Assembly: GCA_009801015.1 (NCBI GenBank)
Contig: VHZZ01001168.1
Coordinates: 106,493 to 140,076, forward strand
Length of the DNA stretch: 33,584 nt
Reading direction: 5' to 3'
Origin: Silene noctiflora
Taxonomy: Eukaryota; Streptophyta; Magnoliopsida; Caryophyllales; Caryophyllaceae
Shown: one piece after another, positions 12,178 to 20,411 of the stretch
Numbering within the stretch: the stretch's first letter is position 1
Layout: every line of letters begins with the position of its first letter
Notes under the pieces: model-generated
Databases searched by the model: none
Told to the model about the DNA's origin: nothing
What the model saw: only the letters and a program-made list of their open reading frames with translations
Position numbers and translations under genes: made by a program

Positions 12178-12219
12178 GTTGATTTAAATAATTTAATACG
12201 GAGTAGTATTTAAATCAAC
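12178..12219. repeat. Perfect 13-bp inverted repeat with TACGGAGTA in the loop
   Basis: GTTGATTTAAATA (12178-12190) is matched exactly by its reverse complement at 12207-12219. The 16-base loop between them contains TACGGAGTA. The same loop word, or its complement TACTCCGTA, recurs elsewhere in the window (e.g. 31824, 33010, 33184). It may be a very small transposon or an insertion into a palindrome. Confidence 0.6.
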
Positions 12220-12244
12220 ACAGTCACAACAAAAATATTTCAAG

Positions 12245-12248
<4 letters not shown>

Positions 12249-12275
<27 letters not shown>
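12249..12275 (+). repeat. Poly(A) run, 27 bases
   Basis: An uninterrupted run of A. It could be a retroposon tail ending here on the + strand, but no target duplication or retroposon body is evident upstream. Confidence 0.6.
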
Positions 12276-12429
12276 GGTGCATATAATCAAGTTTGATACC
12301 TGTCTGTGGTCATGCACATACAACTTTTGTCTCTCCCATTTTGAACACATAATGTCTCTAACATAAATATATTTGAGAAAAGCACAAGACTAAAAAAAAT
12401 AAAAAAAAAATAAAATCGGCTATTACGTA

Positions 12430-12505
12430 TATTGGGTAGCCGAGAATTTTCCAGTGCGCACCTGGTAATAAGATAGCAGTTGTAGGTTCGATTGTTTATC
12501 CCGAG
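12430..12505 (+). repeat. tRNA-derived SINE-like relic with pol III B-box
   Basis: GGGTAGCCGAGAA (12434-12446) resembles a degenerate A-box, and GGTTCGATT (12485-12493) is a good B-box (GWTCRANN type). Between them is GCGCACCTGGTAATAAG, as in plant tRNA-derived SINE heads. The segment cannot fold as a normal tRNA with matching acceptor arms, so it is not called a tRNA gene. Confidence 0.35.
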
Positions 12506-12994
12506 TAACAAGAATTGTAGTTGGGTGACCTTTAATTTGATAAGATGCAATAAAGAAGACCTTTTAGTTTTTACTGCCCTGTAAGAATGTAAATTTACTG
12601 TGGTTTACGTCATCAGGAAACTTTGTACTGAATATTTCTGCAAGACAAGATAGAATAGAATAAACAGCTCAATCATTCAATTCCTTAAACAAGCATCAAT
12701 GTATCATCATGCTGCTTTGCTTCAGCCTTTGCTTTTCTTATAATATGTATCATCAGATCACTCCCCCAAATTAGCCTACTAGGATGTTATTTACTGCATA
12801 TCGACTCCGTTTTTCGCAACTAAATTTATCAAACGAGTCATCCGGTTTGGGTATTGGATCATTTTCATACGAGTTGGGCATTCATATGAGTTATTTCAAA
12901 TTAGTCATTTCGGATTGGGTTATTGCGGGTAGGTAGTTTTAATAAAGCTACAGTCGATTCATTCGGGTCACGCCAATTTTGTAAGATCTAATTG
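12506..12994. other. Intergenic, no gene; degenerate GGGT-rich patch
   Basis: Nothing codes here. The part at 12825-12975 repeats ATTCGGGT/ATTGGGT/GAGTCAT words and looks like old repetitive DNA without identifiable ends. Confidence 0.4.
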
Positions 12995-13106
12995 CATGGT
13001 TCAAAATATCTCCCGAGAAATCACCCGATCCCTCTGCTACGGCCAAGTAAGGACCGATCAAAGCGCTACCGCGACTATGACCAATATACCAAGATTTTGA
13101 ACCATG
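12995..13106. mobile_element. hAT-type MITE, 112 bp, perfect 13-bp TIR and 8-bp TSD
   Basis: The element starts CATGGTTCAAAAT and ends with the exact reverse complement ATTTTGAACCATG. It is flanked by identical 8-bp copies of TCTAATTG (12987-12994 and 13107-13114). An 8-bp duplication is the hallmark of hAT transposition. The interior is GC-richer than its surroundings (CCCGATCC, TACGGCC) and has no coding capacity. Intact ends and duplication suggest a fairly recent insertion. Confidence 0.85.
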
Positions 13107-13114
13107 TCTAATTG

Positions 13115-13908
13115 CAACTTAATCTGGTTTAAGCAGTCAGACAAGTTGAAAACCCTGTACAAAACGATGACGACACATCACCGAGACCAATCCAAAGACT
13201 GAACCGTGTACAGTAGCGTATTTTAACATGCATTCACCAAAACAGAAAAAACATCACCGGAAAACAGCAATCAGATGACATATCCTGAGATACCAGTACA
13301 CTGACGCCATATCAGAATGCTGTCACAAAAATTCTCCAAATTATAGGACCATGAGTATACTGTCATACACATACAGACACATTTGCTGAACTAAATTAAC
13401 TGTCAATAACACGCGTGGTTTTTTTTTTCTTTTTTTTCTAGTACAACTGTAATTGTTTAATCATATAATTAAGGCTGCAATTAGTTTGTGTGCAATATCT
13501 ACTAAATCAAGTAAACAGTCCTGATAAAGTTAAAGTTCTGTAATGCTTAGAATAGAATATAATAGAATAGAATATCTAGTAACTATATAAATTATCGAAA
13601 AGTATAGAATAAGACGGTCTGATATCGTGAGACGGTGGTCTGTTTAACTGTATTGTAGGACCTTATCATGTAGAGACAGTCCAATCTGTAAGTCTGTAAC
13701 CCACAACATCACAAATTCCACCCACTTTGAAAAAACACAATTATTTCAATCTCTAAGACAGCAAAAAGGAATGATGTTATGATGTATTTACGCTTGTGTA
13801 ATAAAACAATCATGGAAGTATCGACATGATTTGGGTTCGGTTAATCTGTATCGTTGTTTGAACAACTAAACACGCTAAATGTACATATGGAAGGGAACAA
13901 TCGACAAG
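13115..13908. other. Intergenic, no gene seen
   Basis: AT-rich spacer with no supportable gene. The GACGGTCTGATATCGTGAGACGG stretch at 13613-13636 has GACGGTCT-type words that also occur in DEX1 intron 9 (near 6725), probably from a shared transposon family. Confidence 0.4.
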
Positions 13909-14057
13909 ATTAGCCTCTTTAGTATATGCATTTCCATGCAATTTTGAGTTTTCGACTATGCTTAACCAGGCAATGTTTTACTTGACAGGATTAATTAGCC
14001 TCTTTAGTATAAGCACTTCCACACATGTCGAGTTTTCGACTATGCTTAACCAGGCAA
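13909..14057. repeat. Tandem duplication (period 85) downstream of OPS
   Basis: A segment running from ATTAGCCTCTTTAGTATA to TCGACTATGCTTAACCAGG occurs at 13909-13973 and again at 13994-14057. The copies share 18-20 base identical blocks and differ in the middle. The repeat lies 224-372 bases past the OPS stop on that gene's strand, so it may sit in its 3' UTR or terminator. Confidence 0.75.
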
Positions 14058-14280
14058 ATCTAACAGAAAGAGCATAAACAAGACTAGTAATGGAAAGAAA
14101 GCAAACATGGGTAGTTATTAAAGTCATTGATAGATCGAAAAAAACCTCGTTGCAAGGTGCATTTGTAGGATATACTATCATATAGGAGCAGGACACAAAT
14201 GATTTGTTTTCTTTGATACACTAATTGCGAATTGCTAAACCATAATCAAAAGAAACGACCTGACGAACGAATTCTTTGAT

Positions 14281-16395
14281 TCAATACAATCTGAGCATAT
14301 TCCTTGCAAAGGAATGAGAGTAAGCAGGCTTAGGTTTCCCTGAGCTGCCTCTCCGGCTACCTCTCATAGGCGTCAAGTAGAATCGCAGCATTCCATTATT
14401 ATTATCACCATGTTTTGGAGAGTATCGTGCACTTCGATTTCTCTCCAATACAAACTCGTCTCTTTTCTTTCTACCATGACCATTCACCTCAATGCTACCT
14501 TGTCTAATACTACTACCAAATGATCCACCCCCGGCCCCAATGTTATACGAGTTCCTCCAACTCACACTACTATTGCTACGAGCCACACTCCGACCACCAT
14601 AACCATCTCTTCTATAGTCCTGCCAAGACTCCGACAATGATCTCCCAACCCCATTTGATCTACTATACTTATCATCATCGTCATCCTTTGAACCACTACG
14701 ACGGTACAACAAACTCCATATGTTCCAAGCCCTCCATTTCCTCGGTTTCTTAGACCCTTTTCTATCACCATTACCATTATCTCTAAAACCCAAATCAAAG
14801 CTCTCCGAATAATTGTCCCTAAGCGAGTTAGAACTCAAGTTCAAATCCCTAACCCCGCCACCATTCAAGTAATCAACACAAGTAGGTAACGGTTGTGGTA
14901 GTGGTTGCGGTTGTGGCATTGGTGGTGCAACTTTACCATTACACCCAATACTCTTCAACTCATCCATTTCCGCCACAACAGCAGCCGCGGTCTTCCTGAT
15001 AGAGCTAGATCTATCAAGACTCTTCCTCCTCTTAGACGAGGAATCCGAGTAATAATCCTTCGTCTGTGCAGCTCCACCAGGAACACCACCAACACCACAC
15101 TCATCCCCACCACCAATCGTCGACACAGAGCTCCTCCTAGGCTCCTCAACTGGTATCTGCATATCATTCCTCGAAACCCCAACCCCAACCCCAACCCCAA
15201 CCCCAACCCCAACCACAGGAGCATCCTCCACCAACGACACCATAGGCGGAACCATCCTCGAAACCCCCAACCCGGTCCTCCCACCACCAATCAAATACCC
15301 ATCCCAAGACGCCCTAGGCTCATCAAACGACCCTCTAGGATCGTCAAACGACATTCTCCCTGCATCAACCGAGTACCTCCCAGCATCAACTGAGTACCTC
15401 CCAGGACCCACAACATCAACAGAAAACCTCCCTGCATCAAGAGAAAACCTTGGATCCGTATCACAAGACCGCCTTCCAAACCCATAATCAGCTATTTCCG
15501 ACTGCGTATCGCGACAATTTCTACCTGCATTGCCTTTCTTACCACTCACACTCATCAATTCAACCCCATTACCCTTCTTCCTTTTATGATTCTTCTTCGT
15601 CCATGCCTTCAATTTCTTACTAAAAACCGATGCAGCAGACCAAAAACTCCCTGCTTTTTCCTTCAGATCTTTCCCTCCACCACCACCATTACTCTTTTTC
15701 TCGCTCGTATCGATTTCGATATAATCTTTCATCGTCTTAAAGTCGACACATCTCTCATTTCCCACAATTTCAACCCTCATTTCCTCGTCTTTAACGACTT
15801 GTATCTCGGATTCTTCCCCCTCTTCTTCAACCTCATCAACGGTCGAAACATCAACATTAACCGTTTCAGCGTCAACCCCAGCCTCATTCACGTGATCTCC
15901 GGTTTCGCAATCGAATTCAATCACATTCCCAACACCCGAATTCCCTTCCCCACATTTATTATTAACAACATTCCCACTAATTTCCTGATTAAACAACGAG
16001 AAAAGCGTGCTCCGACCACGAACATCACACGATTTCCGTTGCGGTTCAACACCACCGTAAAACCCTAAAAACCCACCACCACCATCACCGGAAAACGACT
16101 TAGTCCTTCTCAACTCCGGCAAAAACGACGTCGTACTAACCCTGCCCCTCTCATTCCCATTACCATGCCGAAACAACGACTTCAACGCAGCCGAAGCCGA
16201 TTTCCGACCCGGATTCGTCCCACTCGACCCGGCACACTGACTATCCAACACCACAAGCCGCTCACACAAACAAGACGGACAAAACCCAGTAAAAACTTCA
16301 TCCGGGTGACGGTCACAACTCGTTGAATTACGATTTGGTAACGGTGGCTGCGGCGGAGGCGGTAATTGTTGCTCCTCAGTTGTTATTTGATTCAT
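14281..16395 (-). CDS. OPS: OCTOPUS-like DUF740 protein, single exon, 704 aa
   Basis: Start at the ATG at 16393-16395 (MNQITTEEQQ); upstream in-frame codons have no ATG. A Pro-rich start is followed by a Cys-rich block near residues 27-44 (CDRHPDEVFTGFC then CLCERL), diagnostic of the OCTOPUS/DUF740 family. Next come an acidic middle (about 195-225), a Lys-rich block KKLKAWTKKNHKRKK, tandem YSVDAGR-like repeats, a Ser/Arg block with RRKSLDRSSSIRK, the conserved KKPRKWRAWNIWSLLYRR, and a C-terminus ending SFARNMLRLY. In Arabidopsis OPS is a polar plasma-membrane-associated protein that promotes phloem (protophloem sieve element) differentiation and opposes the CLE45-BAM3 signal. It has no transmembrane helix; attachment is peripheral in the family. 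A Gly-Val run near 400 comes from a simple repeat. The family also has OPS-like paralogues; neighbour order favours OPS itself. Confidence 0.93.
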   Translation of the reverse strand: MNQITTEEQQLPPPPQPPLPNRNSTSCDRHPDEVFTGFCPSCLCERLVVLDSQCAGSSGTNPGRKSASAALKSLFRHGNGNERGRVSTTSFLPELRRTKSFSGDGGGGFLGFYGGVEPQRKSCDVRGRSTLFSLFNQEISGNVVNNKCGEGNSGVGNVIEFDCETGDHVNEAGVDAETVNVDVSTVDEVEEEGEESEIQVVKDEEMRVEIVGNERCVDFKTMKDYIEIDTSEKKSNGGGGGKDLKEKAGSFWSAASVFSKKLKAWTKKNHKRKKGNGVELMSVSGKKGNAGRNCRDTQSEIADYGFGRRSCDTDPRFSLDAGRFSVDVVGPGRYSVDAGRYSVDAGRMSFDDPRGSFDEPRASWDGYLIGGGRTGLGVSRMVPPMVSLVEDAPVVGVGVGVGVGVGVSRNDMQIPVEEPRRSSVSTIGGGDECGVGGVPGGAAQTKDYYSDSSSKRRKSLDRSSSIRKTAAAVVAEMDELKSIGCNGKVAPPMPQPQPLPQPLPTCVDYLNGGGVRDLNLSSNSLRDNYSESFDLGFRDNGNGDRKGSKKPRKWRAWNIWSLLYRRSGSKDDDDDKYSRSNGVGRSLSESWQDYRRDGYGGRSVARSNSSVSWRNSYNIGAGGGSFGSSIRQGSIEVNGHGRKKRDEFVLERNRSARYSPKHGDNNNGMLRFYLTPMRGSRRGSSGKPKPAYSHSFARNMLRLY
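15175..15214 (-). repeat. (AACCCC)n hexanucleotide repeat inside the OPS coding region
   Basis: Six full AACCCC units plus a partial one. Read on the coding strand they are GGGGTT units encoding alternating Gly-Val. Six bases per unit preserves the frame, so length changes would only add or remove Gly-Val pairs. It is in a variable part of the protein. Confidence 0.9.
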
Positions 16396-16800
16396 TACCG
16401 GATTATCCAAACAACAAAACGGGTAATTAAATAATTAAGCTGGAAAGATTAGAAACTGGTAAAAGAGGTGGAGAAATGGTAGCATTGTTTGTTAATGAGG
16501 GGGTGAAAATGGAGTGTGAATTAATGGAGGAAAAATGAAAGGGAAAGAGAGAAGGAGGAGAGTATGAAAAGGAAGGGGGGAAATTGAGTGTTGGATTTTG
16601 GGAAAAAGATTTTGTTTTTATTTGTGATAAGAGAGTATAATCAATAAAAAGGGAAAAAGAGAGTTTTGTGTTTGTGATGTGTCTCTTTTTTTCTTTTTTC
16701 TTTTTCAGATTTTTTTTTTTTGCTTTATTTTTTTCTTTTGCTTTAGGGTTTTTTTTTTTAAAAAAAAAAACAAAAAAAAAAAGAATGAGGTGAGTAGTAG
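16396..16800 (-). promoter_or_regulatory. OPS leader and proximal promoter
   Basis: On the gene strand the 200 bases before the ATG are CT-rich (the + strand reads GGAAAGAGAGAAGGAGGAGAG at 16540-16560), as in many plant 5' UTRs. Further up are T and A homopolymers (16681-16785). No TATA box is assigned. Confidence 0.4.
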
Positions 16801-16849
16801 TAAGTAGTAACTTTTTTTATTGGGAATTTTTATGGATATTATTTTGAAC

Positions 16850-17010
16850 TTCATTTCAGTTTAGTTCAATTCTTTCAGCTTTTTTTTTTACAAATTGACT
16901 CTTACTTCAGTTAGTTCAGTTCAGTTTCATTAAGTGCAGTTCAATTAAGTTCAGATCTACTAAGTTTAGTTTGGTTCAGTTTAGACAGTTTCAATCCAAA
17001 AGAACATGGT
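16850..17010. repeat. AGTTCAG-rich repeat element, end TCCAAAAGAACATG
   Basis: The segment is built from irregular TTCAGTT/AGTTCAG words and ends CAATCCAAAAGAACATG. The same word family, and the same AAAAGAACA end, occurs at 20064-20260 and 27950-28045. These look like copies of one low-complexity non-autonomous element. Only the 20064 copy has two recognisable ends. Confidence 0.45.
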
Positions 17011-17852
17011 CTAAGGGGGTGTTGAGTGATCTGGATTTGACCAAATCGGTAATTTGGAGAACGAAACTCCAAAACGTCTGAAATTGTAGACCAGGTAGGA
17101 GAGGAACTTGTACGATTGCCGATCGGTTTACTACTCTAGTCCGATTCATGGGTTCTACAAACGTTTATATAATGTGAAGGGTTTGTTTCGACATGAGCGG
17201 AGCAGCTCCTACCGAATTCTGGGAGGCTATGATTTAGATGTCTGGAGTCTGGACTTCTTGACACCAGATCAGACGGGTCACTTTCTATTTGTTAAGTCGG
17301 CCTAATTTTTGAAAAATCATAAGGATGCATTTTACTCACTAAACATTTTACCTATAAACACTAAAACACCCTCCCCATAATTTCTTTTACTAAGAACTCA
17401 TGTTTCGCGAGGGGTATACTTTTTTTTTTTGTTAGGGTAAGTAAGCTCTTATCATTTGAACTAGCAAAACTTATTCTTGAGGGTATATTTATCTTTGATG
17501 GATAGTTTACACTAATTAAATGCAAAATGGTTTTACACAAGGTCAGTCAACTAGGCACATGTTAAGAGAAAAAATGGAAAATATTAAATGATATTTTTAT
17601 GAGAATTTAAAATATACAATTATTTTCCTATTTAAAAAAAAACATTTAATTTTTTCTTTGGTTTTCTTAATAGGTGCATAGTGGAGGCATGTTAAAAAAC
17701 CATTTATATTATTAAACAAGAATAATTCATCAAACCATTTTTAATTGTGACTACGATTTTATTGGGAGCAGGGAGCAGGGGTGTGCGTAGGATGTCTAGA
17801 AGAGAGGATTGCTTTTGGGTTGGAAGTGCTTTAAATTGGGTAATTAATTTTA
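17011..17852. other. Intergenic, no gene seen
   Basis: A 65-codon open frame begins at 17108, but it has no ATG-context, homology or codon evidence and I do not call it. The remainder is AT-rich with no recognisable ends. Confidence 0.4.
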
Positions 17853-18032
17853 CAAAGCGTGTTATCCGTCACAAGCTGAAGACGGATATTGTCTCTTTCA
17901 CGATAAAACAAGTGGGAGGATAAGTGGGTCGAAAATGGAGCATCCATGTTTGGCGCCACTTGCATATTGTGAGAGGGCACTATAAGTATTCAACTTGTGA
18001 CGAATAGTAGCCGTCTTCAATGAGAATTTGTG
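17853..18032. mobile_element. Second copy of the 9503 Mutator-like MITE family, 180 bp
   Basis: The right end GCCGTCTTCAATGAGAATTTGTG and the subterminal pair ATCCGTCACAAGCTGAAGACGG / CAACTTGTGACGAAT match the element at 9503-9685. The left end lacks the TTCTCATTGAAGACGG block, a local deletion. The flanks are TTAATTTTA (17844-17852) and GTAATTTTA (18033-18041), a 9-bp duplication with one mismatch. The interior still pairs roughly with itself. It has no coding capacity. Confidence 0.7.
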
Positions 18033-18045
18033 GTAATTTTAATAG

Positions 18046-18226
18046 ATTTTTCTTAAAATAAATATATCCGTCTTAAAAATAAAACACGTTAAATAACATT
18101 TCATTTGCATAGATGAAACAAATCGGTTCTAATTTCAATACACTATGCTTTTTTTTATGTGTGATACTTGATCTGTCTTAAACTTAGACGGATATGACAT
18201 ATCTTAAATAAGAATTTGAGTTAATT
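18046..18226. mobile_element. Inverted-repeat element of another MITE family
   Basis: Left TTTTTCTTAAAATAAATATATCCGTCTTAA-type sequence pairs with right TTAGACGGATATGACATATCTTAAATAAGAATTTG-type sequence. Approximate TAATTT(T)AAT flanks suggest a 9-bp duplication but are not exact. It begins within 10 bases of the right end of the preceding MITE, so the two insertions are adjacent or nested. Confidence 0.45.
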
Positions 18227-18858
18227 TAATATTATGGGACAAAAGCATTCACATTAAACAGCTTGAAAAGGACGGATTCTCTCTTTTCTTGGGGTTTGGT
18301 GCCTACAATCCTCTCTACAACGGACCCTTTTACTGTTTCTGTTACTCACATTTGTCTTTCTTTAGTTTTTTACTTTTTGTATTCGAATATTATCTTTATC
18401 AATTATCATAGGTATACAACAAAATTGTAGTCCTTAATTATACATATGTTTGTTAAAATCATCTTTCTATTTCCTTGAAAAGTACTTTCTTCATCGGGTA
18501 AATATTTTTTAAACAGTGGCTGAGCTGAGACCTATAGTTAGAGGATAAAATTTTTTAACGAAGATGAACAAGTAATAGCATAACGTAAACTTGAAAACCA
18601 TTCGTTTAAATAATACTTTCAAAATTTCTTTGATCGACAGTCCGGGCTTCCAAGGAGGACGAGCGTCCCTACATGCCCTCCCAAAAAACACCATTGTTTT
18701 CAAAATATAAAAAATCATACCATTTTTTTTACATAACTCATTGTAAAAAAAAAATGGTATTTAATGATTAATGTTGAAAAACCTTTTTTTTTTCCTTCAA
18801 GTATGGGGTTTATAGAGTCAAACGATAAGTTAGGAACCAAATATTAAAAGAAACTATT
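18227..18858. other. Intergenic, no gene seen
   Basis: AT-rich spacer with several homopolymer runs. Nothing codes here with any support. Confidence 0.4.
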
Positions 18859-19120
18859 AGGGTCATTTGGTTTAACAAGTTGGAATAGAATTTGATAGTA
18901 CGGTGGTATTGGGTTCTAAATCTATGCTCGCCTAATTTTGTTTGGTTCACCATAAGTTACAGAGGGCGAGAATGGAGTTTGAATATAAGGGGGCGATGTG
19001 GGTATGAGATTCTAAGGTGATGGAGTAGGGTTAGAATTCATCGGGTATCTAACTCCATCCAAATCACCCCAACCAAACAATAAAATGAACTAAATCCATT
19101 TCATTCCATTCCAATATACT
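18859..19120. repeat. Probable old MITE with TTTGGTT / AACCAAA words
   Basis: The left end GGGTCATTTGGTTTAAC then TTGGAATAGAATTT faces a right end with CCCAACCAAACAAT then ATTTCATTCCATTCCAA. This inverted arrangement of TTTGGTT and TTGGAAT blocks is common in plant DNA-transposon derivatives. The order of blocks at the two ends is not symmetrical and no duplication was found. Confidence 0.3.
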
Positions 19121-19220
19121 ATTGTGATGTGCAATGAATATATAGCTTATTATGCATCAAAAACAACTAAAGTAATTCAATTTTATTAGCGCAAAAAGAA
19201 TGTGAGGAGGAATCTAATTG

Positions 19221-19608
19221 GGATGGGGCAGTAGTGGATATAGGCTATCTCATACCTCTATCATTAAACAATTCTCATGGGCCATGGTGAGTACAAGTTT
19301 TCATACCCGTACCCACTACGCTGGGTGAAAATTTAAACCCGTATTCGTCATTTACCCACCAACCAGGTATGTCATAATTTTTGTCGATATTTTTTTTGAA
19401 TCAAATGTAGTTTAATCACTATGAATTACTGCAAACTATTATAAGATTTTTAATAAAAGTTAATAAAGAAAATTATAGAAAGTCATAATAATTTTTTTTG
19501 TTAGTAATTGGTGGATAAGCGATATTAAGTGGGTATAACGTAAAACCCACACCCGTCCAACCACTCATGGCGGTTGGGATTTTTGTACTTGTAGCTGCCC
19601 CACCACCC
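19221..19608. repeat. ACCC/GGGT-rich repetitive segment with short inverted ends
   Basis: TGGGGCAGTAGTGG near the left edge and GCTGCCCCACCACCC near the right edge are weak inverted repeats. The interior carries ACCCGTACCCACTACG and AACCCACACCCGTCCAACC, which break the AT-rich background. It is likely a degenerate transposon of unknown class. Confidence 0.3.
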
Positions 19609-19748
19609 ACGAAAGTTAGTAATTGAAGTGAAGTGAATAGAACCGATGGCCTAAGTATAACATAAAATTAGTTATCCACGTCATAACAATTGATCTTGTT
19701 TAGTTGAAACTTGAAACTGACGATCTAGGCGGTGATAGACTTAGCCAT

Positions 19749-20047
19749 AACAATGAGCCAACCCAGCCTGACCCAGCTCAAAGGTCACATTTGCTCGACC
19801 CGTGTAGCCCGCCCTAAGCTGGGTACGAGCTTCAAATTTCGAACCGACCCGCCTTTTGGCCCACCATTTTGTGCAAAAAAAAAGGAAATTAACACAGACC
19901 CGTTAGCTTGCCCCGCCCACAACTAGCCAAAGGTCCGTCACGGGGCGGGTCACATCCTGTTGCAGCCGAACCTGACCCAAAAAACCGCCTTATTCACTGG
20001 CCGATCATGGGTCAGTGTAGTGTGCCCCGCCCGTGGCCAGCTCTAGG
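19749..20047. repeat. GC-rich GACCCGCC/GGGCGGG repetitive segment
   Basis: The segment is made of CCCGCCC, GACCCGCC, GGGGCGGGTC and GACCCA words and is clearly GC-richer than both flanks. Such GACCCG-type segments are frequent in plant transposons. No termini or coding frame were found. It does not overlap the PPR promoter. Confidence 0.35.
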
Positions 20048-20063
20048 CCGTTTATTCAAGTTA

Positions 20064-20260
20064 GGGCATGTTCTTTTAGGTTGAATGAAACTGAGCTGAA
20101 CTGAAATTAAATAAGCTGAATTAAGTTAAACTGAATCGAAATTTGTGAAGATAAATAGAGCTGAGATAAGCTGAACTTAACTAAATTGAGTTAATTTTAA
20201 ACCGAAGTGGCCTAAAATAAGCTGAATAAAAACTGAAATTAAGCTGAAAAGAACAGAGCC
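20064..20260. mobile_element. MITE-like element with AAAAGAACA termini and CTGAA-rich body
   Basis: The left end GGGCATGTTCTTTTAGGTT and the right end AGCTGAAAAGAACAGAGCC are imperfect inverted repeats. The body is built of AAGCTGAA/AACTGAA units. Flanking duplications are not evident. It ends about 150 bases before the PPR start, so it forms part of the upstream region of that gene. Confidence 0.45.
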
Positions 20261-20336
20261 ACGAGTCGGATCGATCCATGTCTCGAACAGTCTTATCAAA
20301 CTAGGTCATTAGTCTCATGGACTCATTTTTTTTTGC

Positions 20337-20352
20337 TGGGCTTCAATGCCCA
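20337..20352 (+). promoter_or_regulatory. Site II-like TGGGCT element in the PPR promoter
   Basis: TGGGCT (20337-20342) matches the plant site II motif TGGGCY, and GCCCA at 20348-20352 makes a short inverted pair with it. Site II motifs are common upstream of plant genes for organelle gene-expression proteins, including PPR genes. The site is about 70 bases before the start codon. Confidence 0.35.
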
Positions 20353-20411
20353 ACAAACATTTTTCATAATCTCACAAGCCACAACTTCAAACATTCATCC
20401 ATGGCTGTTCA

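Noticed and set aside
12430..12505. tRNA gene
   Set aside because: A B-box is present, but acceptor, D and anticodon arms cannot be paired; a SINE-like relic fits better.
14520..16068. Several long open frames on the + strand and in other minus frames across the OPS gene
   Set aside because: They are antisense or shifted shadows of a single well-supported coding frame and consist of low-complexity His/Pro/Asn or Gly/Val text.
17108..17305. A 65-codon open frame on the + strand upstream of OPS
   Set aside because: No homology, no codon bias, no neighbouring exons; length is expected by chance in this region.
19749..20047. CpG-island-like promoter of an unseen gene
   Set aside because: The GC-rich words are repetitive GACCCGCC-type transposon sequence and no gene begins beside it; the PPR start is about 370 bases further on.
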